The notes: generated by a model from the sequence alone, not told the origin. 64,000 bases of DNA from Lingula anatina (GCF_001039355.2 NW_019774014.1:159671-223670), one strand, 5' to 3'. Counted from the first letter of the stretch, positions 1-13,194 are shown. Numbers and translations are program-made.

Positions 1-2547
1 GGTTTTCCGACAAAATTTTCAAGACGGAATAAATTTTCAAGTTTTCACTGTATGACATACAAGGAGCATAACCCAGCACACACAAAGCATTACTCTACAT
101 TTGAGACACAGATCAATACCACTGAGTCTACAGATGTAGACCAGAAACACCCTGACCCAATACAATTCTTGCTGATGCCGACTAGCTCCTACTTATAAGT
201 ACACCCCTGAGATTTTCCCCTGTAGAATTTAGACTAGTTGCAGTGGTAATAATTTTAAGATTATTGCTATCAAGTAGATTCCCTGAATTGATTGCCAATC
301 CTTGTGGAATATTTAACAAGTGGTGTGATTTTTTATTGCTTTATTTTGATGGGCTATAGTATTTTTGTCTTCACTTTTGATTTAGCCTTGTTACCAAAAA
401 GTATTGTACCCAGAATTGCAAATTAAAATTTTCTACCAAAATCAGCGAAAAAATGCAAATATGCTCATTATTTTCTAGCCAAACAAAATTATTCCAATCC
501 ATTGCTGAAATATATAGGTGAACATGCTATGCTGCATGCAACAAATCATCAGTTGAAGTGGTTTTATATGTCTAGATTCAAAGCTGTTAAAATGCCATCA
601 CTTTTTCTCTATCTTAACTAAATTGGAACAATCATTTTATAGATCCTATAAAGATAAAGTGTATTCAACGTGGTAATTGCATTTCCCATGCATGGACACC
701 AATACGCAGTTCAGTAAAAAAATTGGTCATTGATGATAGCATTTCTGCCATAAAGCTAATGTAATAGCATAACCCACTCACTGTATGTATTTATGCATGC
801 ATTTTTTTTCTTTCACCGTTAATATCCTTGGTATTCAGTTTTGCACTCTGTTTTGTATTCTGCTGCCAGCACCATGATAAGTAATGAATGTATAACATAC
901 ACATTTTGAATAACTACGGTTAACAGCCCTCACATTTCAAGGATTTCTTACCATAAGTACTAGAACTTTGTTTTCAGGCATCTATTGTAAAACACATGAT
1001 AAACTGTTATGCACATGTGGCACTTCTGCCTGCTACAATGTTAATTGTTGTTGAATGAAAATGCCTATGATGCCATTGTGCATTATCATAGAGGTTCATC
1101 ATATTTGAACAGAAAAAGTTAATTATTTATATTACCAGTGGATTTAGGTTTAAGAACAAACCATGTCTGTGTTCTGTGAAACAATTAATATAGCTCCAAT
1201 AAATACTGATATCAAGGATATTTTCAGCTGTGGTTTTGGTGATACAGGATTCCATAGTGACACCCTCGTAGCTCTTAGTATAAAAGTATATACATATCTA
1301 GCTGGTATTCAGTCTCAACAGAAGTGTCAGTATAACCCAACTGTTCAGAACCCAGACAAAATCCATTAGTGTTGCTAAAAGTGGGGATAACTATTGATTT
1401 TTGTCTCTTTGTTTTGTTTGATAAGCAGAGCATTACTCATTGGAACTGGGATGAAACGGAATATTGAAAAAGAGATGATGATTATTATTAGACCAGAAAA
1501 ACAAAAAAATAACCTGTTTAGAAGATCCAGAATTTTTGTTCGTTTTCCACACTGTGTAATGATTCCTATGGGGACAGTACTACCAGACTGTTCCTGGTAA
1601 GAAAACATATGCATGTGGCCATTTGGAGAGGATCAATATCATTGCATATCACCAGTAGGAGTAAGAATTAGAGTCAATTTTTTTAGCAGATCAGTGATTC
1701 ATTTTGCAAAAGACATGATAGTCAGCATTATTGTAGATATGTTTTTGTCCTTATACAGTCGGAGAATAGCTGTAAAGCTAATGTTTCCATTCAATTTGTA
1801 ACCGACATGAAATAAAATTTATTGTATTGTATTGTATTGTATTGTGATTTATATTAAGTCAGATTATAGAGTGTGTGTGTGTGTGTGCATGTGTGTATGT
1901 GCTTGTGTGGCCATTTTTTTTTCTTTTTTTTTTAAGGAGATAGCCAGGCTTGTTGGCTTACTATAAATGTTATTATTATTTTAGCATGCATATTTTGCTT
2001 ATACATGTACCTGAAAATGTGTAATCAAAATTTCTGTAAAGTTGTGTTGGAAATACTTGTACTAGATTTGATTTCTTGGTGCAGAGTGTTTTAGGACATT
2101 GTTCTCTCCTGTCCAGACAATGACTCTCTTAAATACATGTTATCTGGAGACAGGATGGATCTGATGGCTAGATAAAGATTCTCTTAATGTATAAACCAAA
2201 ATATTTATATTCACAACTCTCATGCTATCAGACATGAATACTGTGCTCTCACTAAACCACAGACAATATCAACATATATATATGTAACCACAGATATAGT
2301 CAAAACTCTGGGCAGTAATTTTCTGTCATTATCTACTTGTTTACCTATCTATGCAAAGTAAAATGTAATGTCTTTTGAACATCCTTGATACCAATAAAAC
2401 ATGCAAAGATTTATGCATATTTTATAAGCTTATAAGCATCAAGCAGTTCACCTTTGTTTTAAAGGTCTGGTACATAGAAGTTCAATTGTGATATTGTTCC
2501 CCTTATTTGACCTGTAGCATATTAATAGATTCCAATTCAAATTTTAG
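1..2547. other. Region with no gene recognised; probably RAB30 intron 1 or upstream DNA
   Basis: I see no coding exon here. The next feature is the second coding exon of a plus-strand RAB30 gene, so this stretch is probably its first intron or 5' flank. I looked for a first exon encoding the P-loop (GxxxxGKT/S) and found none, so that exon probably lies to the left of the window. The stretch holds simple repeats: a pentanucleotide ATTGT run at about 1820-1845 and a GT-rich run at about 1870-1905. Short open frames here look like chance. Confidence 0.5.
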
Positions 2548-3578
2548 GGCCTTTTCCCTCCAGGACAGGGTGCCACCATTGGCGTAGATTTTATGATCAA
2601 GACTGTGGAAGTTGATGGAGACAAGGTCAAGGTTGGTGCACAATGTCAGGGTCTTCTTATACCAAAAAAGAATAGGCAAAGGTCACTGTTATGCTAAATT
2701 ATAAATACTACTTTGTTGAAACTAAAACTAAATGTGATGATTGCTAAAATTGATACTTTTTAAGTAAATTTTTAAAGGACAAAAGAATATTTTAGGTACA
2801 TCCAATTAAAATCTGCATTTCATATTTAGAAAACTTTGTTAAATGCAACCAAATAGTTGTCATTTCTATGTTACAAAAACCACTAGTTCAGTGCAGATAT
2901 TTATGTTATTGGCTCTCAGCTTCAGATCTGGGACACTGCAGGCCAGGAGAGGTTCCGCTGTATAACCCAGAGCTACTACCGCTCTGCCAACGCTCTCATA
3001 CTGGTCTATGATATCACATGCCAACCCACATTTGACTGTCTTCCAAACTGGATTAAAGAAATTGATACCTACGCAAGCTCAAAAGTATTGACATATCTTG
3101 TAGGTGAGTGATTTGAAAATGGGGCTGGGTATTGCGATTTGATGAATTAGAAACCGTTCTTAGACTAGTAATGAAGGTGGAGGTACCCTCTACCATGCTG
3201 CAGAGAGAAGTTTTTTCAGTAGATATTCACATATTTTCTGGTTATTTTCTAGCTTTTTAATTTCCAGTGTGGTAAAGTTAAATTATTTTATTTTTATTGT
3301 CTCCCATAGGTAACAAAAGTGACAGACTTTTACACAGAGAAATCCCTGCAGAAATCGGCGAACATTTTGCCAAGCAACACAGTATGCGATACTTAGAGAC
3401 CTCCGCCAAGGAGGCAGAAAATGTGGACAGACTTTTTACAGAAATTGCTGTGGAGCTCACAAAGCAAGCAAAGGAAAACTTCTTACGCCCAAGACAAGAC
3501 AGTACCTCTGGTAAAGTGGGAATGCCTAACGGAGGTTCTTCCCCTGTAGGAGGGCTCTCCTGCTGCAAATTAAATTAA
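2548..3578 (+). CDS. RAB30: Rab GTPase RAB30, partial (exons 2-4; P-loop exon missing)
   Basis: Small GTPase of the Rab family. Vertebrate RAB30 acts at the Golgi and in vesicle traffic. Three exons splice in one frame: 2548-2631, 2920-3103 and 3310-3578, with the stop at 3576-3578. The first begins [20 protein letters not shown], which is diagnostic for RAB30 and contains the switch I effector region with its Mg-binding Thr. Exon 3 carries the DTAGQE switch II motif and exon 4 carries NKSD (guanine-specific NKxD) and ETSAK. The protein ends CCKLN, a dicysteine prenylation-type tail close to the CCNFN end of vertebrate RAB30. All introns are short (288 and 206 bp) with GT-AG ends. About 30 N-terminal residues, including the P-loop, are not visible and should be encoded upstream, outside the window. 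The family is certain and the RAB30 assignment very likely. Confidence 0.93.
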
Positions 3579-4726
3579 TTAGGTTTAATTTAGTTATACT
3601 GATGCTGTGACTGTCCATGAAGCTATGAGTCTTGGGGGGGGGGGGGATTTCTGCAAAGAGGACCTAGAGTTAAAATGTGAGCATCACACTACAGATAATG
3701 ATACAGAACGTGGGAGGCAAGCATGGAGAGAACTCTCTTCCGTCATGTCACAGGCTGCTTATATGCCTAAAGGGGTGGGGTGAGGGGTAGCATCCTATGT
3801 GAGTGGCTTTTTGTATATTTTGTGAATATTTGTTCCACATTCTACATGTGCTAGTATGTGAATCCTGTGGTACATGTATTAATGTGTACATGTTGTATGG
3901 CTTTTTACCATATTTTAGGACGTAAAGTTACCACATATTTCTACAGTGGTATGATATCAATACAGCAGATAGGTAGATATATGCTGCTGGTATGGCGAAC
4001 AGAACAGAACAGGTTGTTTCAGGTGGAATAACTGTGTTCATTGTCGCGAAGGCATTTATATATGATGAAAAGCCTCTTGTCAATTGTGTGAGGAGAAAGA
4101 TTTGTAGTCCATAGAGTGTTATAAGAATTCAAATTTCTTTTAACAGTTTTAGGAGAATTATCAAGGGGTTAAGAATTTTAAAATTACTTTTAGGCATTTA
4201 ATAAGAAAATGTTCATAAAGAGAGGAAAAAGACACCAACCCCAAAACTTTTAAAGGGATGACCTTGTTGGGAGGGGTAGGGGTGGAGTCTGAAATCATGG
4301 TCCCATGTACACCAACTTCATAAACTTTTTCTTCACATCAAACATTTGTTACATTTATTTACAGAACCTATAGCATCACTTCAGTAGTAAAAGCTCCAGC
4401 AATGTTTAAAACGTGGTAATGATAACTCTCAGCCAATTTTAACAATTGTGATGCTTATTATAATACAGGGAAAATTAGATCATGAGGGTAGATGATATCA
4501 TGCAGGTTTTAGTTATTTCCACTCCAGCCATCTTTACAAGTGGAGATCTGTGATAAGTTATATTGTGTAGCTTTCTGTCAAGGTGCTTTTATTTACTGTA
4601 TGGAAACCATTTTAATTGGGTGTCTGTTGCTTACATATATCTGATAGACAGTAAAGTATTCAGAATCTCCTCTCGGTACTTGTCAGATAAACTTCGCACA
4701 ATCATGCAGAATCTGTTCTATGTTTT

Positions 4727-4780
<54 letters not shown>

Positions 4781-6400
4781 ATTGGGGTTGAGGCAGAAAG
4801 GCATCTGCTTTTGCTGTGATTTTTCAAAATCAGAATTTTTGAGAAAACTGACAGAGACAGAGTGCACCAGAACCTCCTTCTGCCAGGATGGTTTGTCTTT
4901 TTCAATATTTATCCCCAGAGTAAAGGCCGAAGCATGGGGTCTCTATATAGGTCAAATAAGTAGTGTAATTCTTTAATTGTTTATCAATTTGAAAAACATA
5001 TGTCAATTATTAATTGTCTAGAAAAACATTTTTTTAATTGAAACCCTTGTCAATGATCTCTGCAAAATGTTTTCTATGGTTTGTTCATGTATTATTTACC
5101 TCATTGTAACAAAATGATAACAGTTTGAGTACTATATGTTCAAGAGACTTCAAACACGTAATATTTACATGGCTTTTCATGTATTTTTATTACAGGTTAT
5201 AACACATTCAATTTCATGGTCTATATGTTTCGAGGGATAAATCTTAATGCCTGTTATTGCCTGTATGATTTAACAGTGGCATGCTGCTTCCAACCAGAAC
5301 TATCAGTCTTCAGTTTTAGAACTTGATGAAACTTATTGTTGCTTATACAGTATTTTTGTGCCATGTTCTTTATTAAGTGTTTGTAAAATGCTGCAGGAGC
5401 AGAAAAATTTGTGCAAGTCAGTTTTTAGTTTGCATATTGACATAGTGGAAAAATAGTGGTTTTGCTTAATTGATCTTGGAAAAACTTTATTTCTTACATG
5501 CATTTTTGTTTTGGACATGGACCAATTTGACTTAAGACTGGTTTGGTTAGAGATTTATAGCTTGTTGGATAAACAAACAGGCTGCATTAAACACACAACA
5601 CCCTGTGTTGAATGATTTTTGTGGAGTTTCCTACACATATGGTTGGTAGGCCTGAGTTATTGTTGTTAGTCTATAACTGGGGCTAACAGGTCTTTTGCCT
5701 GCTCCCAAATTTGGAATCATTCTCTACCCACTGTCAGAACTAAGGGACTGAATTGGACATGCTCTGTAGGCAAAAAAGAGTCTTGAGAGTGAGCTTTCTA
5801 TTTTTGTTAATGCAAACAATTTTTGTGCTAGTTTGGAGTGCAATATGTTTTATTTTTGTGCTTTGTTTTTGATTTATATATGCGGAGTTGATTTCATTTA
5901 TATTCATATATAAATTGTGACAGATTTATCGAACACCAGAAAATGGTCAGGTTTAAAATGAGCATTATGGGTTCTATTCATTTCGAGTTATTACGTAATG
6001 TGAGTCTCTTACTATTTGAAAAGAAAAATATGATAAAATGATAATATTAACATTACAAGGTGCAAGCTCATCGTGCTAGCTTCATAGCCAAGTTATGGAC
6101 ATCCCTAAGAAGGGACATTTGCCATGTGTTGCTGGACATGTAGGAGTCACAATGCCAGTCATATCTCTTATTTTTTTATGCTTCAGGCTGTTTTGAAATG
6201 TTAGACATATTTGTACTGTAAGTTTTTAAACATGTATTTTTTCTTTGCATATATATGTAAACGATTTTACTTGCTAGCATATCTGTACGTTTATGTGAAG
6301 GTTTTAGATAAGTTTGTACCATTTGTTATTGATGATTTATAAACTGATGATATTTATTGTTGCTTTACAATGTAAAAATAAATTGATCTGTGTTCAGATT
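3579..6400 (+). other. Probable RAB30 3' UTR / 3' flank
   Basis: No further coding exon is seen after the RAB30 stop. The stretch is AT-rich, with G and AT homopolymer-type tracts. A clean AATAAA at 6377-6382 is a plausible polyadenylation signal; if it is used, the 3' UTR is about 2.8 kb. The convergent RWDD2-like gene has a candidate signal on the other strand at 6540-6545, so the two transcripts would end within about 160 bp of each other. The boundaries are inferred from signals only. Confidence 0.4.
4730..4777. repeat. (AT)n microsatellite
   Basis: An uninterrupted TA dinucleotide run of about 48 bp inside the presumed RAB30 3' UTR. It produces open frames of alternating Ile-Tyr on both strands, which are not proteins. 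Confidence 0.95.
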
Positions 6401-6545
6401 GAAAACTGCCTTTTGAGTTGAGATATCAATACCTTAAGTAGTCCTGCTCAGCCACAGTTTTGGTAAGAAAGTTGGTGAACTCGTAAAATACAAGATTTCA
6501 ATAAATATTATAAGAACTTCAGTAGTTAAATAATAAATAGTTTAT
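6377..6545. terminator. Convergent polyadenylation signals, RAB30 (+) and RWDD2 (-)
   Basis: AATAAA at 6377-6382 on the plus strand follows RAB30. TTTATT at 6540-6545 reads AATAAA on the minus strand and follows the RWDD2-like gene. The order fits tail-to-tail genes without 3' overlap. These are short motifs, so usage is inferred. Confidence 0.4.
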
Positions 6546-6978
6546 TATTGTTAAAATTGATATAACAATTGAACTAACAGACAAACTCAACAGTCTTATT
6601 GCCCTGGTGATAATAGAGATCATTTACTTCTAATAAAAATGCTTGGTTTTATATCTACTGGGAACCATCACCTTCAATAATTATAAACATCACTGTAACA
6701 ATGTTATTGCTTTTAATGCATTATAAAAACGAACTATAAAATTATTAAGATCTATTGTCTACAAAGGCAGCAACTCTGTTTTGCAAATGCCCTCATCTCA
6801 CCTAACACAATTTAGCAAATGCCCCCGTCTCACCTAACACAATCTTTCTAAAATATGACTAGACATTAAAAAGGAATTCAAATGTTCATTTCTCTTAAAT
6901 TTCTACACATAGCCTGGCCAGTACAAAATATGTAGATATATAAATATTTATGAGCAATTGCCTAATTTTAAACATTTG

Positions 6979-8235
6979 TCATTTATCACTTTTACCATCT
7001 ACTCCAAAAAACACCTGAAACATTTTGGCACAATCATGTTTCTCTAGAAACTGAAAAAACAACCCCAAGTCCATGTGATACTCTCTCCCCTTCCCAGACC
7101 TTGGCACAAAATTCTTTTCCTCAAAGTTTTCAAACTTTCTCAATTCCCCGACTGACTTCCCTTGTTCAATCTCACAAATTTCTTTCTCTTTGATCATGAT
7201 GCGTTTCCAGCTGAGCCTCCTGAATCTGTGCCAGTATATTTCAATGTCCGTGTCATATCCCTCTAAACACACAATGCCAGGTTTGCCTGGAAGACAGAAT
7301 CCAGTGAGATTCAGCTCCTTGGCCCATTCTATGATATCATGCCTTTTAAACTTGCTAAAAATATGATGACTATAAATCCACAGTCTTGAAAACGTAGTAT
7401 CCTGCAGATCTGCTTTTTGTTGTTTCTCCAAATCTTGGGCCTCAAATGGCTCTTTTTCTATGTAGTTGTTAAAATTTTCTTGGACCCATTGGACTATACT
7501 GGAGATGCATATTTCCCCCTCCTCCATGGCTTGTATAAACTCCTGCAGGTCTTCACTGAACTGTTTGTATTGCTGACGTGATATGTAGTTGGTTCTGGTG
7601 AACACCTCCGGTAAAACTGATGGATATTCATGAGGAAGACGGCAGACTAAGTCAAGCTCTGACACCTTACCCTGGAATAAATAACGTTCTGATAATAAAT
7701 ATGAAATAATTAGAGCTTTCTAAAGAGGGATACTGGTCTGAATAATCATGCTGTACATCTACAGGATAGTACTTTTATCTTATTTATTTTATTTTATTCA
7801 ACTTTACTTATTTTATTTTATTCAATTTTATTTGATCTTAATTATAAAAAAATACAAAAGATGTAGGTAAAACTGGCAGTACATGTTACATGCCTAGATA
7901 GGTGTGTGTTCTACTGAGAAAGCTGCCAAATAAAATGAAATACCTTAACATTTTTAAATAAATAAATTTGGAGATCAAATATATACGATTGCATAAAAGC
8001 AGCTTTTGCTCACCTCTTCCCCTTCAAGCTTCAACTTTAATGTAAAGCTGATTCGGTCATGAAAATCTGTGTAGTCAGTGTCACCATCCAGAAATTGCTT
8101 GATGTGATCGGTGACATAAGGATCGTCCAAAACAAACTCTCCTGGGTTAGAGTACATACTTTGCATTAGCTCCACCTCTGCACACTGAAGCTCTAACATC
8201 TCACGAACAAGTTCAACTGATACCTCTTCCTCCAT
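6979..8235 (-). CDS. RWDD2: RWD domain-containing protein, RWDD2A/B family
   Basis: Two coding exons on the minus strand, 8014-8235 and 6979-7671, join in phase 0 across a 342-bp GT-AG intron to give about 304 residues, the usual RWDD2 length (human paralogues are close to 300). The N-terminal half is an RWD domain, with a helix rich in acidic residues followed by the conserved YPSVLPEV turn (YPxxxP). The C-terminal half matches the domain shared by RWDD2A and RWDD2B: RLWIYSHHIFSKFKRHDIIEWAKEL-like sequence, GFCLPGKPGIVCLEG, and an end with a QVFFGVDGK motif. I chose the ATG at 8235 because the frame extending to 8265 begins with GTG. A 5' acceptor-like CAG just upstream could mean an additional 5' exon. 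The molecular function of the family is poorly known. The gene lies head-to-head with RFC3. The sequence does not decide between RWDD2A and RWDD2B; it may be the single pre-duplication orthologue. Confidence 0.92.
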
Positions 8236-8652
8236 TGTGGGATTCTCCAAGAGAAAAAACTGCACATCTGGTACATCACATTATGTAAAGTTAGTATGAA
8301 GGGTGCACAGTGCTGGACGTGGAATCCCTAATTATGTCATTTATCAGACTCGTCCCGTAGTTTAGTGCCCCCATATATTCCAACAGTAAAACCACTTTTT
8401 ATGGATAATTTATTACCATGTTTATATAAAAACATATATTTTACATAATGTAACTTTTTTATAATTAAAAAATGATAAATGCAGACAATAAAACTAAAAT
8501 AAGTTGGAGGGGAATTGAACGTGGAACAAACCATGTTATGTGACGTCAGAGACAGAGCTCCCGCGAAAATTAGTATCTAAACTAATGTAAAACGGAGTTA
8601 ACTTAGAGTTGAAATAGTGGACTTGATATAGCAAAGTATTCCAAGCAAGGAG
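8236..8652. promoter_or_regulatory. Bidirectional promoter between RWDD2 and RFC3, with a CRE
   Basis: The two start codons are 417 bp apart on opposite strands with no other exon between them. A perfect palindromic cAMP response element/ATF site, TGACGTCA, lies at 8541-8548, about 105 bp upstream of the RFC3 ATG. No clear TATA box is seen. A shared promoter is inferred from the geometry. Confidence 0.55.
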
Positions 8653-11600
8653 ATGAGTCTCTGGGTAGATAAGCATCGGCCAACCACACTAGGAAAGTTA
8701 GACTATCACAAATCGCAAGCTGTATTGCTGAAAAAACTGGTAATTATTGCTGTCCACAACTAAACATGTCTACTAGTACACATTTACAGTGTAGACTCTA
8801 TTTACTGTTTCTGATATGGTTTTGCAAAAGACACCGAGAGATTGATAACCGTATTATCATTAATAATTGGGGAAATATTAGGTTTATTGACAAAATTACA
8901 TACTGTATAATATACTATATACATGTACATGATGTACTTCAGCTCATGTGAAAAATGAAGCATTTACTGTAAATGACTGAGGTTAAGACTTTGTGATGCA
9001 GGATTGAAAGTGAAGCCTTACCTACACAGTATGACAGAATATAATATTTATGTTGCCTAGGTTCAAGATGGTGACTTTCCCCACCTGTTAATCTACGGCC
9101 CCTCAGGGGCGGGCAAGAAGACGCGTATCATGTGTCTGCTGCGGGAGCTGTATGGGTCTAGTGTGGAAAAGCTCAGGATAGAACACCACAGCTTCACCAC
9201 TCCTTCCAAGAAGAAGTTAGAAATCTCCACAGTTGCCAGTAATTATCACATTGAAGTGAATCCCAGGTATGGCAATGATTTTGAGAGGGTGGTTTAATTC
9301 ATACTAATGTTAACATTTACCTAGTATCTCTGCTGTGCCATTTAATATTTAATACATTTAAAAATGCCATGGCATAGACATTTTTTATGTGAGCTTGTTT
9401 TCTTCATATATTATATTTGTATTGCATAACTATTATGATTGTTTTACAGTGTTTTTACAATGTACAGTATAAAACTCATCAATTTCAGTGATGTAGGACA
9501 CAATGACCGTGTTGTCATCCAGGAACTCCTCAAGACGGTGGCCCAGTCCCATCAGCTGGAGACCTCCACTCAGAGAGACTTCAAAGGTGCACTGGAACTT
9601 TATATAACAAATTGATATTTTGTTTCATTGAATGATGCATATTGCACATAACTCATATGTACATGTACAAATTAAAACTGAATCTGGATAGATATATTTG
9701 AAATCATCTTTCCATTTCCACTTTGATTTGTCTGTGGATGATCCCTAAGTCAAGGCTTCATTGTAGTCACAATAATAATTTCAAATAGATTTAGTTTTAT
9801 TTTGCACACCTTTACAGGTGATTCAACAATTTTGATATCTTTTTACTTCAGTTGTCGTATTGACTGAGGTAGACCGTCTCAGCAAGGACGCCCAGCATGC
9901 CTTGAGACGCACTATGGAGAAGTACATGGCCACCTGTAGGCTGATCCTGTGCTGTAATTCCACCAGTAAAGTGATCCCTGCCATCAGGAGCAGGTGCTTG
10001 GGGATCAGGGTCCCAGCACCCACTGTAGAAGAAGTGAGATTTTAAAATAAACTTTCTAAAAGATATTTTTTCATAGTGGTGTGTCATTACTTGTATTTAA
10101 GAAGATTCTGCATCAAGTGCATTATTCTGAGTTTTTAAAGTTTCAACAGTTGGTGCAAACTGATTCGGATCCTGTATGAAAGGAAAGGCTTGTATATGAA
10201 TTTTTCTTCTTTTTCTAATTTTTTAATAAGAAGTTATGCGGCTTAATTTATAATCATCAAAATTTCAGTAATAAAGTCACATGTAGAATTTATGCAGTTG
10301 ATTTACTGGTGCCAGTAAATATTTCAGGTGGTACAGATACTACAGAGCACCTGTAAGAAAGAAGGCCTGACACTTCCCAGTGAGTTAGCCAGGAAGATTG
10401 CCGAGAAGAGTAATAGAAACCTCAGGAAAGCACTTCTAATGTGTGAGGCCTGCAAAGTTCAACAGTAAGTAGTCTCATTTACCCAGTACACACCCTATGT
10501 CTGACAGCAAAGTACAACAGTAAGTAATCTCATGTTGAATTCTGTTGTCCAATTTCCGTTAGTATAGCCTTTCATTCTATATGAACACCTCTTTCAAGTT
10601 CTGATATTTCTGTTTGTTGAGCATTGTATAGAGTAGAAGGGAAGACAATATTTTTTCAACTGTTGCCATATTTTCTGTGACTTCATTCCGTATGCTGTGT
10701 AAATGTTGACTGTGTTTATTACTCATATTACAATTCTCATATTATTACATAGATACATGTATTTAGGTGGCTAGTTTATCATATGTTAGCAGAAAACGAT
10801 GAAACCCTCACTTTCTAACAAAGGTCCCCCAAAATCCAAATGATGATTTCTAGTAGGATTTTATTTAAAGGTTTTCTCTATGGAAATTTTGCATGGATCC
10901 TTAAATTTTTTGACAAAAACAATTTTCTCCTAATCACAATTGATTTGTCAGCCTGCCCCCGAACTAATATTCATTGTTTTATTATACCATTTCTAATTTA
11001 ATAACTTCGTTTTAATTTAATCCAGATTCATTTAGACTGTCATATCTTCTTGACATTTCAGAAAAAAAGATGGACAACAGATTCTTTTTTACGTGTAAAA
11101 GATGAATAGTTTTCATGATATATAGAGATAAAAACATGACTGTGGGATATTGTCAAAGGCTCATAGTATACCTTTGATAATAAACTACTCCTTTTATTTC
11201 TTCAGGTACCCATTCAGTGCTGACCAGCCTGTGGTGGAGGCTGACTGGGAGATATTCCTACGGGAGACGGCCAACCTCATCGTACAACAGCAAACACCGA
11301 AGAGGTAGGTAATGTTGGCAATGTGTACTTTAAAGTGTTTTTTCTCTCTTTGTTTGTTTTTCAAAATAAAAAAAAAATCAAAATTGTGCTATTGATAGGC
11401 TGGAATTCATAGGTTAATTTAGCATATTGCCAAAAATAAAGATTTGAAAATAAATATTTGTTTAGCTTGTACGTGTTGTTTTAAGGTTTAACCAGAAATA
11501 TTTTAACAAGATCTAGTACTCAAGATTGTAATGGGGGGGGGGGGGGTTAGTTTCTTTTCCAGTCAGGCAAAATGATTTTTTTCTAACTTAACAAACTGCA

Positions 11601-11862
11601 CATTCATTTCCTTTTCAATGACTATCAAGGCTATTAGGATAGATTGTTTTTCCAGATTACTTGAAATACGAGGGCGGTTATATGAGCTGCTCACCCACTG
11701 CATTCCACCTGATGTGATTATAAAAGTAAGTTTACTCAAACAATTATGCTGTTTCACTCTGAGTAAAACTTCATGGTATCTATGGGAGTAAAACATGAAT
11801 GTTATACCTTGTCACACTAGCAATTAGTCCATGTAAAAAGTAATAATAATATTTTATAAGTG

Positions 11863-11913
<51 letters not shown>

Positions 11914-12428
11914 GAGGTCTGTAATTTTAAGCATCGCAATGTGTGGCTATCATCAGAGTTCAACAAAATGTAATAGATTGTCACTCTCCATAATCAACTT
12001 ACTACTCTTGTCTGGCCTTAATGTGAAGTGCCTGTCCCCTGAGGACTAAAGACTTTGAAAGCCAGTATTCTAGTGTTGGGATGGATCCAGAAAAGTTTTT
12101 ACAGTGGTTATTGAACCTCCTACACACGTAAATCTACACATGAATTGTGGGAGAAATTCTTTGGATAAGATTTTTAGCAGTTACAGTCAAATCTGCAGTA
12201 TGATCCTGATAGTACAGCATATTTTTTGTTATCATTTAGGGTTTGGTGAAGGAACTGGTGGGTAGTTGCGATGGTCAGCTGAAGGCGGACGTCACACAGG
12301 TTGCCGCCTATTATGAACACAGACTGCAGTTGGGACAAAAGGCCATATTTCACTTGGAGGCTTTTGTGGCCAAATTCATGGCAATATACAAACAGTTTCT
12401 TGAGGAAGGAATGGCCGATTTCTTTTGA
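8653..12428 (+). CDS. RFC3: Replication factor C subunit 3 (clamp loader)
   Basis: Complete gene with eight exons: 8653-8739, 9061-9266, 9489-9586, 9852-10033, 10328-10464, 11206-11304, 11656-11725 and 12240-12428. All join in frame to give 355 residues (human RFC3 has 356). The protein starts [10 protein letters not shown], an almost invariant RFC3 start. It carries the Walker A segment [12 protein letters not shown] and the Walker B-like [21 protein letters not shown] region, in which RFC3 has TEVD instead of DExx. Further on come the sensor-1 region CNSTSKVIP, the SRC motif [13 protein letters not shown] that serves as arginine finger, and the C-terminal collar helices ending [19 protein letters not shown]3 is part of the pentameric AAA+ complex that loads PCNA onto primed DNA and also serves the alternative RFC complexes. 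A candidate AATAAA lies at 12599-12604. Exon 5 has a duplicated donor region (separate entry). Confidence 0.98.
10451..10533 (+). repeat. Two-copy tandem duplication of the RFC3 exon 5 donor region
   Basis: The end of exon 5 and its splice donor (10451-10478, donor GTAAGT at 10465) recur 55 bp downstream at 10506-10533. The second copy has AAAGTACAACA then GTAAGTAATCTCAT, against AAAGTTCAACA then GTAAGTAGTCTCAT in the first. Both carry a perfect GTAAGT. The copied exon part is about 12-14 bases. Using the second donor would add 55 nt and shift the frame. Confidence 0.8.
11862..11912. repeat. (AAT)n microsatellite in RFC3 intron 7
   Basis: About 17 copies of AAT/TAA in a row within the intron before the last RFC3 exon. 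It is non-coding. Confidence 0.9.
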
Positions 12429-13194
12429 TGCTGCTTTGCGTTGGCAAACTCTAAACTTTGGGATTCAATTGTTGATTTATGTATTTTTTTCACAAGCTTT
12501 GATGGCAGTGGAGTTGATAAATGAAAAACCATGAACGGTTTTTAACTATCAGTGACATATCTGCTGACTCACTGATTGGTGGTGTCATTTTATATGATAA
12601 TAAAGTAAAGAACTATTTGGAGGTGAAATATTGGGAACTCGTTCTGAATGTTTTGTTGCCGTCTTCTTAGACCTGGACATTTGGGTTTTGAACTCTTGGA
12701 GGGGGTGTTAGCGAAGCAACGTCTGTTTCCTTCAAAAAGGATAAAAATGTATTGGTTTTTAACTTTTTTTGCATTTTCTGTAAAAGAGGCATACGAAGCT
12801 TATTGTGCTTTATTTCAACCGATTTAAAACCAGTTGATGTCAAAAGAAAAAACGGAAAGCATAACATCATTCAATAAGGTCTAAATGAATGCTTTGTTAA
12901 TAAAAACTCAGAGAAGGAAACTTGGACAGAAGCTTTCGGTTGCAATCGATGCCAGTAATCTGGTACGAAGGCTTTTTTTCCTTTTTTTTTTAATTAAAAG
13001 AAATTGTACTTTAAATGCATTCTTAAAAAGCTTGCTAAATATTTTTATTCGTTGTCGCGCACATAAAAAGTAAAGCACAGGAGATCGACCGTCCATGTGG
13101 TTATCCTCAAACTGAGCACTGCAACCGCACACTTCCATTTATAAAAGATACAAAATGAGCAATAACAAAGAAAGATGAAAAAAGACGCCTTTGT
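12429..13194. other. Convergent 3' regions of RFC3 and the fucosyltransferase gene
   Basis: No coding exon is seen. AATAAA at 12599-12604 is a likely RFC3 polyadenylation signal. TTTATT at 13044-13049 (AATAAA on the minus strand) could serve the fucosyltransferase gene. Short open frames on both strands have no recognisable features. Confidence 0.4.

Noticed and set aside
4702-4905. Open frames with alternating Ile-Tyr
   Set aside because: They are translations of the (AT)n microsatellite at 4730-4777.
8236-8265. Longer RWDD2 N-terminus starting at 8265
   Set aside because: The first codon there is GTG, not ATG; the first in-frame ATG is at 8235 and is followed by a normal RWDD2 start.
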